Below the pieces are notes generated by a model. That model saw nothing but the letters and a program-made list of their open reading frames with translations. It searched no databases and was not told the DNA's origin. 64,000 nt of DNA from Oscillatoria sp. FACHB-1407 (lineage in GTDB: Bacteria > Cyanobacteriota > Cyanobacteriia > Elainellales > Elainellaceae), in NCBI RefSeq assembly GCF_014697545.1, contig NZ_JACJSA010000011.1, forward strand, positions 124,001 to 188,000, written 5' to 3'. Numbering within the stretch: position 1 is the first letter of the stretch; each line of letters opens with the position of its first letter. Both the position numbers and the translations under genes were made by a program. Positions 15,928 through 24,546 of the stretch are shown here, piece after piece.

Positions 15928-18879
15928 CTAACCGTAATGGGGATCGTTATCGATCGCATTCAAAATCGCAGTAACCAGTTGTTCTGGCTCTACAGGTTTC
16001 GTCAGGTGTTGCCGAAATCCAGCTCGCAGCGATTCTTCTTGTCGAGCTTCACCAGCATAGGCAGTCAACGCGATCGCCGGAATTTGCTTGTCCGGATGAA
16101 GCAATCGCACCTGTTGCAGCAATTCATACCCATTCTGCTCTGGCATCGCAACATCGCTAAGTAGGATATGAGGTTGAAAGTACGGCAATTGTTCTAGAGC
16201 AGTGGGGGCATTAGTTGCCGTCTGCACAACAGCACCATACTCCTCCAGAATAAAGGCAGCGAGATTGAGAACATCTGGTTCGTCGTCTACCAGCAACACT
16301 CGAATATCATTCAGGGGTTGCTCAGAGGGAAGAGCGGATTGATCACGTTCCCACCCGTCTACCCTTTCAGGCTCGCCTGCATCCGGTTTTCCAGGTTCTT
16401 GGAGTGGCAGTTTTACTGTAAAGGTCGCTCCCTGACCTTCTCCTGCACTTTCTGCTGTCACGCTACCGTGGTGCATTTCCACCAAATATTTGGCGATCGC
16501 TAACCCTAACCCCAATCCTTGCTTTGTAGTTGTATCTTGCTGATCCTGCCGAAATCGATCGAAGATATGGGGCAAAAACTCAGGGTTGATGCCTTTCCCA
16601 GTATCACGGATTTGAAGTTGCACCTGGGAGTCGGATTGAGTCAACTCAACTTGAATGTGCCCACCCTCCGGTGTGAATTTGATCGCATTAGCCAGTAGAT
16701 TCAAAACAATCTGTTGGAGACGATGCAAATCTCCTAAGACAGGTTCAACCTGCTGTCGCTGCATCTTTAACAGAAGCCCTTTTGCTTCTGCTGTTGGGCG
16801 CACGGTTTCTACCGCCACTTCGATGACTTCCGCTAAATTGGTAGGTGCCAGGGTTAAATGCAATGTCCCACGCACCATACGAGAGATATCCAGCAAGTCT
16901 TCCACAAGCTGCACCTGCGTCTGGGTATTGCGAACAATGGTTTCCAGTGCCTTTTGAGTAGTGGGTGGGTCAAACTGACGAGTTTGCAACAGCTTTGCCC
17001 AGCCAGAAATAGCGTTGAGGGGCGATCGCAATTCATGTGCCACCATTGCAACAAACTCATCTTTACTGCGATTTGCGGTTTCTGCTTCAGCTAACAGATG
17101 CGTCCGTTCTACTTCAATTTGTTTGCGCTTCGAGATATCTTCAAACGTGCTGACAGCTGCAACTCTGTTCCCAGAGGGGTCAACAATCGGAGCCGCATTA
17201 ACAGAGAAAACGGTTTCCGTGCCATCACCCCGTCGATAAGACATTTCCTCAGCTTTGACCACTTCACCGATGAGCACTGATCGAGCAATCGGATACTCTT
17301 CTGGCTGATAGGGGCGTCCGTCAGGATGAAGTGCTCCATAGTTGGCGTAACCGCTATAGGTTTCCGACATATCCATAGGATGGCGCAGCAATCGAATTGC
17401 TTCGTCATTGTGAAACAATAACCTGCCCGTTGGGGCTTCGGCGATCGCCACCCCAGACGGCAGTTGTTGTAAGGTTTGCTCCAGAAAGCGACGTTCTATT
17501 TCTAGCTGACGCAACAATTGCTCCCGTTCCGCTTGTGCCTGCTTATGTTCGGTGATGTCTTGCACGACAACATTGACCCCCAATACCCGGTTATTCCCGT
17601 CCTTCAGGGGATAGTAACTGGCAATCCAATCCCGCTCAACATTGGGCTGCGCCTGAGTCATACCGTGGATCTCCACATTGAGAATCGGTTCTCCCCTCTC
17701 AATCACATGATGATGCAGAGGCTCAAGGGTGTCTGCTAGTTCAGGTAGCACCTCGCGCAGTGTTCGTCCGAGATGGTCAGCCACTGAAACCCCATCAATT
17801 TCCGCCAATCGCTCGTTGATTCGCACGTAGCGTAAGTCGGTATCGTGGAAACATAAACCGACTGGAGCCGTCGCATAAATTCCTTCGAGTTCTGCAAATT
17901 GTCGTCGAATGGTCGCTTCGCGATCGCACAGTTCCGCTTCGATGTGTTTGCGCTCTGTAATGTCTAAAAAGGCTCCAACCGTCCCTCGAATCTCGTGTTG
18001 ATCGCCCCATAGAGGAGTCGCATAGGATAATAGCTGACGGGATGTGCCATCGGGCAATCGGATTTCAATTTCAACATCTCGAACCTCTATTCCCAAATGA
18101 GCAGCCATTTGCATCGGCAGATCCTTAGAGGCGATTTCCTGCCCATTCTGGAAAACCTGAAATCTTGGTTGCTCGGCAGCAGGTGCGCTTTTAGAAATGT
18201 TTTGCTCAGCATTCACTCCCAACATTTGGCGCATCAATGCATTGCATTGCATTTGAGCACAGCTTCGGTCAGAGGCGATCGCAATACCAACGGGAAGAAT
18301 CTCAATGAGGGTTTGTAGTTCAGCAACGCGACTCGTTAAATCTCGGTTGAGGTGTTGGAGGTGAGATTGTTCTTCTTGCTCCCATGGTTGAAGCTGCGAT
18401 GGAGTGTTTGCGCCTAATTCGCCCCTGCGATTTGCCCCAATTGCACTCCGCATTGCCAACTGAAGCTGTTCTGGAGTGAGGGTTTGGTTGACCAGATAAT
18501 CTTCCGCACCCAGTTTGATAGCACGCACTGCCATTGCAGCGTCATTCTCACTGGCTACGAACACCACCGGAGGATGCTGACCATCAAATTGCATCTGCAA
18601 CATCTGTAAAAAGTCGGGTCCATTGGCATCGGGCAGGGCATAGTTAACCAGAATGCTGTCAATGTGTTGATTCTGACATATCAACAGTGCCTCAGTAGCA
18701 GAGCTAGACTCCAACAGAATGTAGTGACAGCTTGAATCTGCCAATAAATAACGACAATACACCTCTCGATCCGATGAAAGGTTTTCAACAAGCAGGATAG
18801 TGTAGGCGGGAGAGTTACTAGAAACAGAGGTGTTGAATGGTTGCTTCACAGGTGCGCTTTGCGCTGATCGCATGGTCAC
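15928..18879 (-). CDS. hybrid sensor histidine kinase, REC-PAS3-HisKA-HATPase-REC
   Basis: This 983-residue cytoplasmic kinase has an N-terminal receiver-like domain (about 27-148), three PAS/PAC domains (about 190-310, 328-455, 470-590), a HisKA domain with the phospho-acceptor in MVAHELRSPLNA, an ATPase domain with NLLANAIKF, DTGKGINP and GLGLGLAIAK, and a C-terminal receiver (about 860-978) with LLVDDEPDV, the acceptor Asp in LLSDVAMPEQNG and the Lys in LTKPVEP. The N-terminal receiver looks inactive: the usual acceptor Asp is Asn (ILVNYALPD) and the usual Lys is Asn (YLVNQTL). No membrane segment is present. No partner regulator gene adjoins. Confidence 0.93.
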   Translation of the reverse strand: MTMRSAQSAPVKQPFNTSVSSNSPAYTILLVENLSSDREVYCRYLLADSSCHYILLESSSATEALLICQNQHIDSILVNYALPDANGPDFLQMLQMQFDGQHPPVVFVASENDAAMAVRAIKLGAEDYLVNQTLTPEQLQLAMRSAIGANRRGELGANTPSQLQPWEQEEQSHLQHLNRDLTSRVAELQTLIEILPVGIAIASDRSCAQMQCNALMRQMLGVNAEQNISKSAPAAEQPRFQVFQNGQEIASKDLPMQMAAHLGIEVRDVEIEIRLPDGTSRQLLSYATPLWGDQHEIRGTVGAFLDITERKHIEAELCDREATIRRQFAELEGIYATAPVGLCFHDTDLRYVRINERLAEIDGVSVADHLGRTLREVLPELADTLEPLHHHVIERGEPILNVEIHGMTQAQPNVERDWIASYYPLKDGNNRVLGVNVVVQDITEHKQAQAEREQLLRQLEIERRFLEQTLQQLPSGVAIAEAPTGRLLFHNDEAIRLLRHPMDMSETYSGYANYGALHPDGRPYQPEEYPIARSVLIGEVVKAEEMSYRRGDGTETVFSVNAAPIVDPSGNRVAAVSTFEDISKRKQIEVERTHLLAEAETANRSKDEFVAMVAHELRSPLNAISGWAKLLQTRQFDPPTTQKALETIVRNTQTQVQLVEDLLDISRMVRGTLHLTLAPTNLAEVIEVAVETVRPTAEAKGLLLKMQRQQVEPVLGDLHRLQQIVLNLLANAIKFTPEGGHIQVELTQSDSQVQLQIRDTGKGINPEFLPHIFDRFRQDQQDTTTKQGLGLGLAIAKYLVEMHHGSVTAESAGEGQGATFTVKLPLQEPGKPDAGEPERVDGWERDQSALPSEQPLNDIRVLLVDDEPDVLNLAAFILEEYGAVVQTATNAPTALEQLPYFQPHILLSDVAMPEQNGYELLQQVRLLHPDKQIPAIALTAYAGEARQEESLRAGFRQHLTKPVEPEQLVTAILNAIDNDPHYG

Positions 18880-19202
18880 TTACCTTTGCCTGGTCATAAT
18901 CGGTTAAGAGGGCTTTCAAAATCGATCTCAGCCTCGTGTCAGGGGAAGGGGACTGGAGACGAAACATCTCCCATAATTGCGGTTTTGAGTGCTTCAAGAG
19001 CCAACCGTAGCCCCCTCAAACGGGAGAAATACACCCGCCTCACTTGAGAGTACCTCTTAAGGACGAGAAGGAGCGTTTCTTTGAAGAAAGGATTTTAAGA
19101 TTTATAGCTTTTGTGGGGTAGCCCATTTTTGAGTTGGTCTTCATCCAAATGGAGCGTACAGTTTGCGCTTGATATCCCTCTTGAATTTTTTTGGATAGGA
19201 AG
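18880..19202. other. intergenic region upstream of the hybrid kinase
   Basis: About 320 bp without a convincing gene. It must carry the promoter of the leftward hybrid kinase. The small frame at 19040-19258 has no coding character and runs into a repeat. Nothing else is recognised. Confidence 0.4.
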
Positions 19203-19425
19203 TATAGTCGTAGCCTCATTCGACGGAACGGAGGCGAGTCAGGACGCCTTCCCAGCATTCGTTTGAGCCATTGCCTTTACCCTCAGCCTGATCAAAGCTA
19301 TATTTTGCTGCAATTTCTCTGGCTTTTAGTCAGGAATGCATTCATAAAAGCAGAGGTTCCAACCATTGCTCCAGGAGGTAGAACCTCCGCCACGCCATCT
19401 CCAAGCAGGAGTTTTAACCATGCGT
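19203..19425. repeat. family E repeat with hairpin extension
   Basis: The 100-bp core (19203-19302) starts TATAGTCGTAGCC and ends TCAAAGCTATA, with GGAGGCGAGTCAGGA and GAGCCATTGCCTTTACC inside. A further 120 bp follows that is shared with 34501-34615 (GGAATGCA, CCAACCATTGCT, CCATCTCCAAGCAGGAG). It contains the hairpin GGAGGT-AGA-ACCTCC at 19374-19388; the other copy has GGAGGC-AGA-GCCTCC, a paired change that keeps the stem. Confidence 0.8.
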
Positions 19426-19445
19426 TCAGGTGGGTTGAATGATGC

Positions 19446-20156
19446 TCAAGAGGCTGCCAGAGTTTGACCCGATTTTGCAAGGCGTGCTACCAGTTCTGCA
19501 CGAGAGGAAACCTTTAATTTGCGGAACATGCGCTTCAAGGCTTGCTTCACGGTGTGTTCTGTAATCCATAGGGCTGTACCAATCTCGGCATTGGTGAGCC
19601 CTTGAGCGACTAATTCGGCAATTTGCATCTCTCGTGGCGTTAAGCGCGTCTCTACCAGTGACGCTACCTCACTGCCAGTCAGACCAGAGATAGGGTTAGA
19701 GCGTAACTCTGCGAGTCGTGTAGAGAGATGGAGAGACAGAGCACTCAGATCTGTCAGATTATCTGTATTGAACGCAGGGGCATCGCAATGACGGGTAAAG
19801 GCAATCCCTCCAACAAGTTGCCCCTGATTGACGATTGGACCCACCATGACATGTCCATGGTCAGCACGAGGGCAAATTGACTGCCAAACCCCACGCGGCA
19901 AAATCATCTCCTCGTGAACAGCCGCATGACGCTCAACCAGATAACGCAGCACCGGGTTGTGGTCAAGGGATACCGCCAGTTTCAACATTAGCGGTGAATT
20001 TTCATCAATGGTAGGAAGCTGATCTAAAAAACTTAGTCCCCAGCGCGTCGCTGCAAAATACTTACCCAGTTTTGCCATCATCGCCCCTCTCAACTCACTC
20101 TCGTTCTGGGTTTGAGCGATCGCTTGAAATAGTGGCTGTAGAGAGGTATTCATCAT
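19446..20156 (-). CDS. GAF-like domain LuxR-type transcription regulator
   Basis: This 236-residue protein has an N-terminal GAF-like sensor region (about 15-150) and a C-terminal LuxR/GerE helix-turn-helix (about 168-228) with RLTPREMQIAELVAQGLTNA and TEHTVKQALKRMF. There is no receiver domain, so it is not a classical response regulator. It is transcribed divergently from the membrane protein at 20296, with about 140 bp between them, which makes that gene a likely target. The first two codons are both ATG; either may be used. Its 3' end lies just next to the family E repeat. Confidence 0.85.
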   Translation of the reverse strand: MMNTSLQPLFQAIAQTQNESELRGAMMAKLGKYFAATRWGLSFLDQLPTIDENSPLMLKLAVSLDHNPVLRYLVERHAAVHEEMILPRGVWQSICPRADHGHVMVGPIVNQGQLVGGIAFTRHCDAPAFNTDNLTDLSALSLHLSTRLAELRSNPISGLTGSEVASLVETRLTPREMQIAELVAQGLTNAEIGTALWITEHTVKQALKRMFRKLKVSSRAELVARLAKSGQTLAAS

Positions 20157-20295
20157 GATTTCTATCCAGCTTTGCAGGGGCTAATACGGCAAAGTGTACT
20201 CGATCGAGGTCTATTCGGTTAGTCATCATCAGTTTAATTTTAAATTCAAGGTTGTTACAAGCAATCTGATTCACTCTAACTGAGCTAACAAATCT

Positions 20296-20766
20296 ATGGC
20301 TTCCTCGACACACTCCCTCGATGCGATCGCACCTCTAGCATCAGACAAGACTCAGTCTTCCCTAAAGCCCCGTATCACAGGTTTTTATGCTGTTGCTGTT
20401 CTGTTTAATCTTTGTCTGGTTGCTCAGGTGTTAACGGTTGGACTGGCTTATTTTGATAATCCTACCTGGTGGAACGCTCATATCTGGCTTGTGCGGGGTT
20501 ACAGCGGTTTGTCATTAGTTCTCCTTGCCTGGGTTTATTGGATTCCAGCCCCTCGACGAGTCCAAACGTTAACCCTCAGCCTACCTATTTTATTAGGATT
20601 GCAATTCTTAACGATTCATACACAACTTCCTCTACCAGTACCTTTAGCCGTTCTTCATCCTTTATTGGGATTCTCTCTATTTTCAGCCTCAAGCACTCTG
20701 GTTCACCGAGTTGGGCATATTCTGTTCCCCGCGAAAGATGAGAACATCACTACAACTACGGGTTGA
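20296..20766 (+). CDS. small four-helix membrane protein (DUF6220-like)
   Basis: This 156-residue protein has a 28-residue polar N-terminus and four predicted membrane helices near 29-50, 66-85, 93-112 and 115-138. The spacing and the HIWLVRGYSGL segment are like small DUF6220-type membrane proteins, but I am not certain of the family. It is divergent from the GAF-LuxR regulator. The function is unknown. A heptad repeat tract follows its stop. Confidence 0.65.
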   Translation: MASSTHSLDAIAPLASDKTQSSLKPRITGFYAVAVLFNLCLVAQVLTVGLAYFDNPTWWNAHIWLVRGYSGLSLVLLAWVYWIPAPRRVQTLTLSLPILLGLQFLTIHTQLPLPVPLAVLHPLLGFSLFSASSTLVHRVGHILFPAKDENITTTTG

Positions 20767-20807
20767 GATGCGACTCTAACTCTTTGTCCTAAATGCCTCA
20801 ATTGTTG

Positions 20808-20895
20808 GTCATTGGTTAATAGTCAATGGTCAATAGTCAATGGTCAATAGTCAATAGTTATTGGTTACTGGTCAATAGTCAATGATTACTGGTCG
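20808..20895. repeat. short tandem heptad repeat, GGTCAAT/AGTCAAT type
   Basis: About a dozen imperfect tandem copies of a 7-bp unit (TCAATGG, TCAATAG, TTATTGG, TACTGG variants). This is the class of short tandemly repeated repetitive sequence common in filamentous cyanobacteria. A second tract of the same unit is at 57031-57076. It lies between convergent genes. Confidence 0.85.
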
Positions 20896-20904
20896 ATAGC
20901 GGCG

Positions 20905-22164
20905 TTAGTCAGTCACTGGACTTCCTGTAAATACCGCTTGTTCGATAATATCGACTGCACGATGAACGCCTTTCGTTTGGCGCATAATCGCTTGCAGTCG
21001 AACTGCATTCTGCTGATACGTTTCTTCAGTCAGCACTCGTGCGATCGCCCCTCGCAGTTTTGACACACTCAACTGAGACAACTCGACCAATTCTCCGCTG
21101 CCTGTCCACTGGATGCGGGCTGCAACACCAGGTTGATCATCGGTAACAGGAATCGCAACCATGGGAACCCCATAGCTTAAGGATTCTAATGTTGTATTAA
21201 GCCCCGCATGAGTGATGTTTAAACTGGCTTTTTGTAGAAGTTCTAGCTGTGGAGCGTACTTGACGACCAGGGGACTACCCGGAAGATCGGAGAATGCTTG
21301 CGGTTCCAATCCTCCACCTAATGAGATCACCAACTGAGCATTTAGATCAGCACAGGCGGCTGCAATGGTCTGAAATACAACAGTAGAGCGATTCTGTAAG
21401 GTTCCCATCGACGCATAAATGAGCGGTTTGCCGTTCAATTGCTCAAATGGAAAAGCAACTGGTTCTCGTGCGATCGCCTGATGAAATGATCCAGTGAAGT
21501 GAAAGTGTGGCGGTAATTGACGCGGAAACTCAAATTCGGGAATGTGACGAGTAATAATTGCTAATTTAGAAAAAATATCATTTGGATGCTGATATGCCGA
21601 TAAATTCCACTGCTGTCGGTAGCGCGAGATAACCTGCAATACAGGCTGTGCCATCCAATTGAAAAGCTTGTAAGCCGCGCGATTTCGCATTTGTGCCCAC
21701 CAGGCCAGGTTATACGCCCAGGTGGTTGCGATCGGAGGAATGGTTGGGTCTTGATAGAAAGGCAGAATGCAGCAAATGGTGATGTAGGGAATATCAAGAT
21801 GTTCAGCGATCGTCCCTCCTTCAAACACGGATAGATCAACTAGTAAGGCTTCGAGTCCCTGTTCTCGAATCAGGTCAGTATTTTGCAGCCGAACTTCTGC
21901 ATAATGAGCAAAATTTTGGAAAGTGCGATTAATCCCAGTTAGTGTTACCAGTTTTGTGGATGGAGTGAATTTTGAGGTGGACTGACGATCAATCGTGGTG
22001 TAAATATTGCAGAAATTAAACCCTGCGACTCGTGCTTTAGGGTAAACATCTGGAGTACTCAAGACAGTAACCTGATGTCCACGCTGTTGCAGTTCATGAC
22101 CTAACGGAAACATGGTGTTTAAGTGACCCGTTGCTCCCAAACAAAGAAGACCGATATGAGCCAT
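20905..22164 (-). CDS. UGT/MGT-type glycosyltransferase (GT1)
   Basis: This 419-residue enzyme starts with HIGLLCLGATGHLNTMFPLG, where GHLN is the N-terminal signature of this GT-B family. Near residue 316 it has the nucleotide-sugar binding segment THAGLNTTLESLSYGVPMVA with the conserved HxGxxT. The closest general types are macrolide and zeaxanthin (CrtX-like) glucosyltransferases, so a lipid or carotenoid acceptor is possible; the acceptor cannot be told from sequence. It is the last gene of a three-gene operon with an SMR-type transporter and a TetR regulator; the gap to the transporter is 27 bp. Confidence 0.87.
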   Translation of the reverse strand: MAHIGLLCLGATGHLNTMFPLGHELQQRGHQVTVLSTPDVYPKARVAGFNFCNIYTTIDRQSTSKFTPSTKLVTLTGINRTFQNFAHYAEVRLQNTDLIREQGLEALLVDLSVFEGGTIAEHLDIPYITICCILPFYQDPTIPPIATTWAYNLAWWAQMRNRAAYKLFNWMAQPVLQVISRYRQQWNLSAYQHPNDIFSKLAIITRHIPEFEFPRQLPPHFHFTGSFHQAIAREPVAFPFEQLNGKPLIYASMGTLQNRSTVVFQTIAAACADLNAQLVISLGGGLEPQAFSDLPGSPLVVKYAPQLELLQKASLNITHAGLNTTLESLSYGVPMVAIPVTDDQPGVAARIQWTGSGELVELSQLSVSKLRGAIARVLTEETYQQNAVRLQAIMRQTKGVHRAVDIIEQAVFTGSPVTD

Positions 22165-22191
22165 TGCTTCACCTTTATCAACTAGACAGAG

Positions 22192-22548
22192 CTATGAGCG
22201 GGTAGCCGCAATTACACCGCCCAGAATCAAACTTAAAGCCACCAACTGAGTTATTGCTAATCGCTCAGCAAACAGGTAATGCGATAGCACTGTCACTAAA
22301 AGGAATCCCAACCCTGTCGAACATGGAACTGCAATTGAAACTGGTAAGTGATCCAGTGCCTTGGCAAACAGGAGTAACCCAGTACTATAAATCACTAAAG
22401 CCGTGAAGAACCAGGGTGATATCAACGTTGCCCAGAAGCTAGAATTAACCGTAACTAGACGCGATTGTTTGAGTAGAAGTGAACCAGCACAATTGCAATA
22501 GGCAGACCCTACCATTAGTAGCCAGGGCATTAGTAGAAATTGATTCAT
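22192..22548 (-). CDS. SMR/EamA-type four-helix transporter
   Basis: This 118-residue protein has four membrane helices and the C-terminal pattern of small multidrug resistance/EamA half-size proteins (LPVSIAVPCSTGLGFLLVTV, LSLILGGVIAATRS). Such proteins act as dimers for drug or lipid-linked sugar movement. The conserved Glu of EmrE helix 1 is not evident, so it may instead resemble the ArnE/ArnF-type flippase group. The start overlaps the stop of the TetR gene by 4 bp. Confidence 0.78.
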   Translation of the reverse strand: MNQFLLMPWLLMVGSAYCNCAGSLLLKQSRLVTVNSSFWATLISPWFFTALVIYSTGLLLFAKALDHLPVSIAVPCSTGLGFLLVTVLSHYLFAERLAITQLVALSLILGGVIAATRS

Positions 22549-23168
22549 TGGGTATCATTCGAGATCGGCAATAGTTGTTTGATCATGGCTTGCAACGCTC
22601 TTTGCAACATCTCCTGAGGTGATACCCCCGGATAGTTAAAATGCCCAGCTAACTCCAGGCTCACATGACCGTGGACGGTTGCCCAAATCATTCGGGCGAT
22701 TTCCCAGGCTTCATCTTCAGCGATCGCCCCAGAGTCAGCACTATCTCGTACGGCATCCACTAAAAGCTGAAAGCTTTTTTGTCCTAATTGTCGGTTTGCT
22801 TCTGAGGGAGTGTACTCCGGCATGATGTTGAGAAACATGATGGCGAAGTAAGCTGAATGCGTGAGAGCAAAGGTTCGGTAAGCATCACATAAAGCGTAAA
22901 TATAATCCTGGGGGCATTCTGATCGAGGAACCGCTTCTAGAGTTTGACGCACCCTATCAAACCCTCTCAGATACAACTCATCGACTAAGCCTTGTTTATT
23001 ACCAAACATTGTGTAGAGCACTGTTGTAGAGCAACCAACAAGCTGTGCAATCCGTCGCATACTCAAGGCAGTCGCTCCCTCACGCATCAGCAGATCGCTG
23101 GTATCATCCAGAATCCCCTGGCGCAATTCCTGCTGATGAGAGCCTTGAGTCGTACGATAGTTCATCAC
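22545..23168 (-). CDS. TetR/AcrR family transcription regulator
   Basis: This 207-residue regulator has an N-terminal TetR helix-turn-helix (about 14-60: ALSMRRIAQLVGCSTTVLY then MFGNKQGLVDEL) and a helical ligand-binding C-terminal domain. It is the first gene of an operon with an SMR transporter (4-bp overlap) and a glycosyltransferase. The usual inference is autorepression of the whole operon, released by a small ligand. No operator palindrome was pinned down upstream. Confidence 0.9.
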   Translation of the reverse strand: MMNYRTTQGSHQQELRQGILDDTSDLLMREGATALSMRRIAQLVGCSTTVLYTMFGNKQGLVDELYLRGFDRVRQTLEAVPRSECPQDYIYALCDAYRTFALTHSAYFAIMFLNIMPEYTPSEANRQLGQKSFQLLVDAVRDSADSGAIAEDEAWEIARMIWATVHGHVSLELAGHFNYPGVSPQEMLQRALQAMIKQLLPISNDTQ

Positions 23169-23264
23169 GCTGCACCATCTATAACATCGTTTTTGCTAAT
23201 AACAGTGTTATAGCATCTTTTAATAGCGATCGCCAACTATCCCAAAAGCCCCTGTAATCCTATT

Positions 23265-23375
23265 TCTTATACCAATTTGAATTGGCTTCGCTGCACATGA
23301 TTCCGTAAGGGCGTTTCGCGAAACGCCCCTACCCAGTGATTTGCCACAATCAAACATTAAATCGGTATTAAATTT
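23265..23375. repeat. repeat with 20-bp perfect palindrome
   Basis: About 110 bp with inverted ends (ATACCAATTTGAATT at left and TTAAATCGGTATT at right) around the perfect palindrome GGGCGTTTCGCGAAACGCCC at 23309-23328. Partial matches: the palindrome core at 8508-8519 and TTTAAATCGGTATTACG near 52637. It lies upstream of the TetR gene. Confidence 0.65.
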
Positions 23376-23401
23376 AGGCTACGCACTCATCCATCGGTAA
23401 G

Positions 23402-23512
23402 TACTGGGCGTAATTAAACGTCAGATAGAGGAGGGGGTGGAGGGGGATACATTCCCCTTCTTGGGGGCAACGCCCCCAAACCCCCTTTCCTACACTTATT
23501 TACAACCATCTA
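23402..23512. repeat. family B-like repeat at the GNAT 3' end
   Basis: A decayed element of about 110 bp. It begins TACTGG after GTAAG and ends ACTTATTTACAACCATCTA before CTTAA, matching the ends of family B (TACTGC... and TTATTTACGACGAGTTGTA before CTTAG). The interior has a long G/C hairpin region with TTGGGGGCAACGCCCCCAA. Its last three bases form the stop codon of the GNAT gene. Confidence 0.55.
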
Positions 23513-24013
23513 CTTAACATTCAGTCGTTTTTCGTACACAATCTCATAGGGTTGATAGCCTACCTTCTGGTAAAACTTAGCGGCGGGTTCATTGCTGCAT
23601 AGCGATCCAACTCTAACCACCGCCAGGTTTAAACTCAGGAAGTGCTGTTCAGATGCTTGCATTAAGGCAGCGGCAACTCCACGCTTTCGCATTGAAGAGA
23701 CAACATATAAGTCAGAAATATAGCCGTATGTTCGCTCTGACTCGACAACATGTGAATCTCCATCATCCAACTTCTCAACAAAACAAATAATAAATCCAAG
23801 AATATCTACTTCAGACTGTGCAACATAAATTTGACCATTTTGCTCTCTCACCAGTTCCTCCAGATACGCGAGATGCGCATCGCCCATTTCAGAACCTGGC
23901 GATCGGTTGGAATGCAATGCACATTCAGCATCTTGCAGCAATTCCATTAGTGTGACTAGAGTTGATCGATCTTCGGGCTTAGCAGTACGAATCGTAAAAT
24001 CAATATTCATCAC
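23510..24013 (-). CDS. GNAT family N-acetyltransferase
   Basis: This 167-residue protein has the GNAT fold from residue 7 (TIRTAKPEDRSTLVTLMELL) with the acetyl-CoA loop in LYVVSSMRKRGVAAALMQAS (about 100-119) and the closing AKFYQKVGYQPYE. The acceptor is unknown. The first two codons are both ATG. The stop codon TAG falls exactly at the end of a family B-like repeat, and the preceding bases TTAAG match the duplication type of that family, so the C-terminus may have been set by the insertion. Confidence 0.88.
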   Translation of the reverse strand: MMNIDFTIRTAKPEDRSTLVTLMELLQDAECALHSNRSPGSEMGDAHLAYLEELVREQNGQIYVAQSEVDILGFIICFVEKLDDGDSHVVESERTYGYISDLYVVSSMRKRGVAAALMQASEQHFLSLNLAVVRVGSLCSNEPAAKFYQKVGYQPYEIVYEKRLNVK

Positions 24014-24122
24014 AACCGAGTAACCTTACATTATGAGGGTAGTTCTAAAGTCTTCTATGAATACTACTACCGTTGTAAGAACCAGGATTAACTTGACATT
24101 AAATGTTGAAGAATTTGCTAAG

Positions 24123-24239
24123 TACAACTTGTCGTAAATCAGGGTGGGAATTTGGAGTGCAGGGGTTCCACCCCTGACTGGGGGCACAGCCCCACACCCC
24201 CCTGGTTTTATTTCCAAACCCTATCTGCGAATAGCAGTA
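24123..24239. repeat. family B repeat, full copy, 117 bp
   Basis: It starts TACAACTTGTCGTAAAT and ends GAATAGCAGTA, flanked by CTAAG (24118-24122) and TTAAG (24240-24244), a near-perfect 5-bp duplication. Inside are GGGGTTCCACCCC and a GGGGGCACAGCCCC hairpin. The inverted full copy is at 48978-49095 and a fragment is at 1385-1435. Confidence 0.85.
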
Positions 24240-24261
24240 TTAAGGAGCGTGGATTGAATAA

Positions 24262-24366
24262 ATTCGCAAACTGTACGGGCGGGTTTAGCTCTGATACTGA
24301 TTTAAACAGTTTTTTAGACAATTAAAAATTAGGAGAGGTTTGGCAATGCTAAACCCGTACAGAATT
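24262..24366. repeat. family F repeat, inverted copy
   Basis: It carries CGCAAACTGTACGGGCGGG and TTTAGC, then a spacer, then GCTAAACCCGTACAG, so it is itself an inverted repeat of about 105 bp. It is related to 14226-14330. It lies upstream of the LysR pseudogene. The remaining stretch to 24546 shows nothing recognisable. Confidence 0.6.
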
Positions 24367-24546
24367 TTGTCATGCTCCTAATTCAAATTGGAATCACATC
24401 ACCATCCTGCATCGCAAAGGAACAAACACCGATAGTGATGCAAAATTTGGTCTGAGTGGTTTGTGCTCTATAAGTTCATGCTCAAAAGAATCGTTGTGAA
24501 TATCTAATATTTAATCTGATTCACCATCCACACCTCAAAGGTTCAA

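Noticed and set aside
20808-20895. Possible CRISPR array
   Set aside because: Units are 7 bp and directly tandem with no spacers; no cas gene is near.
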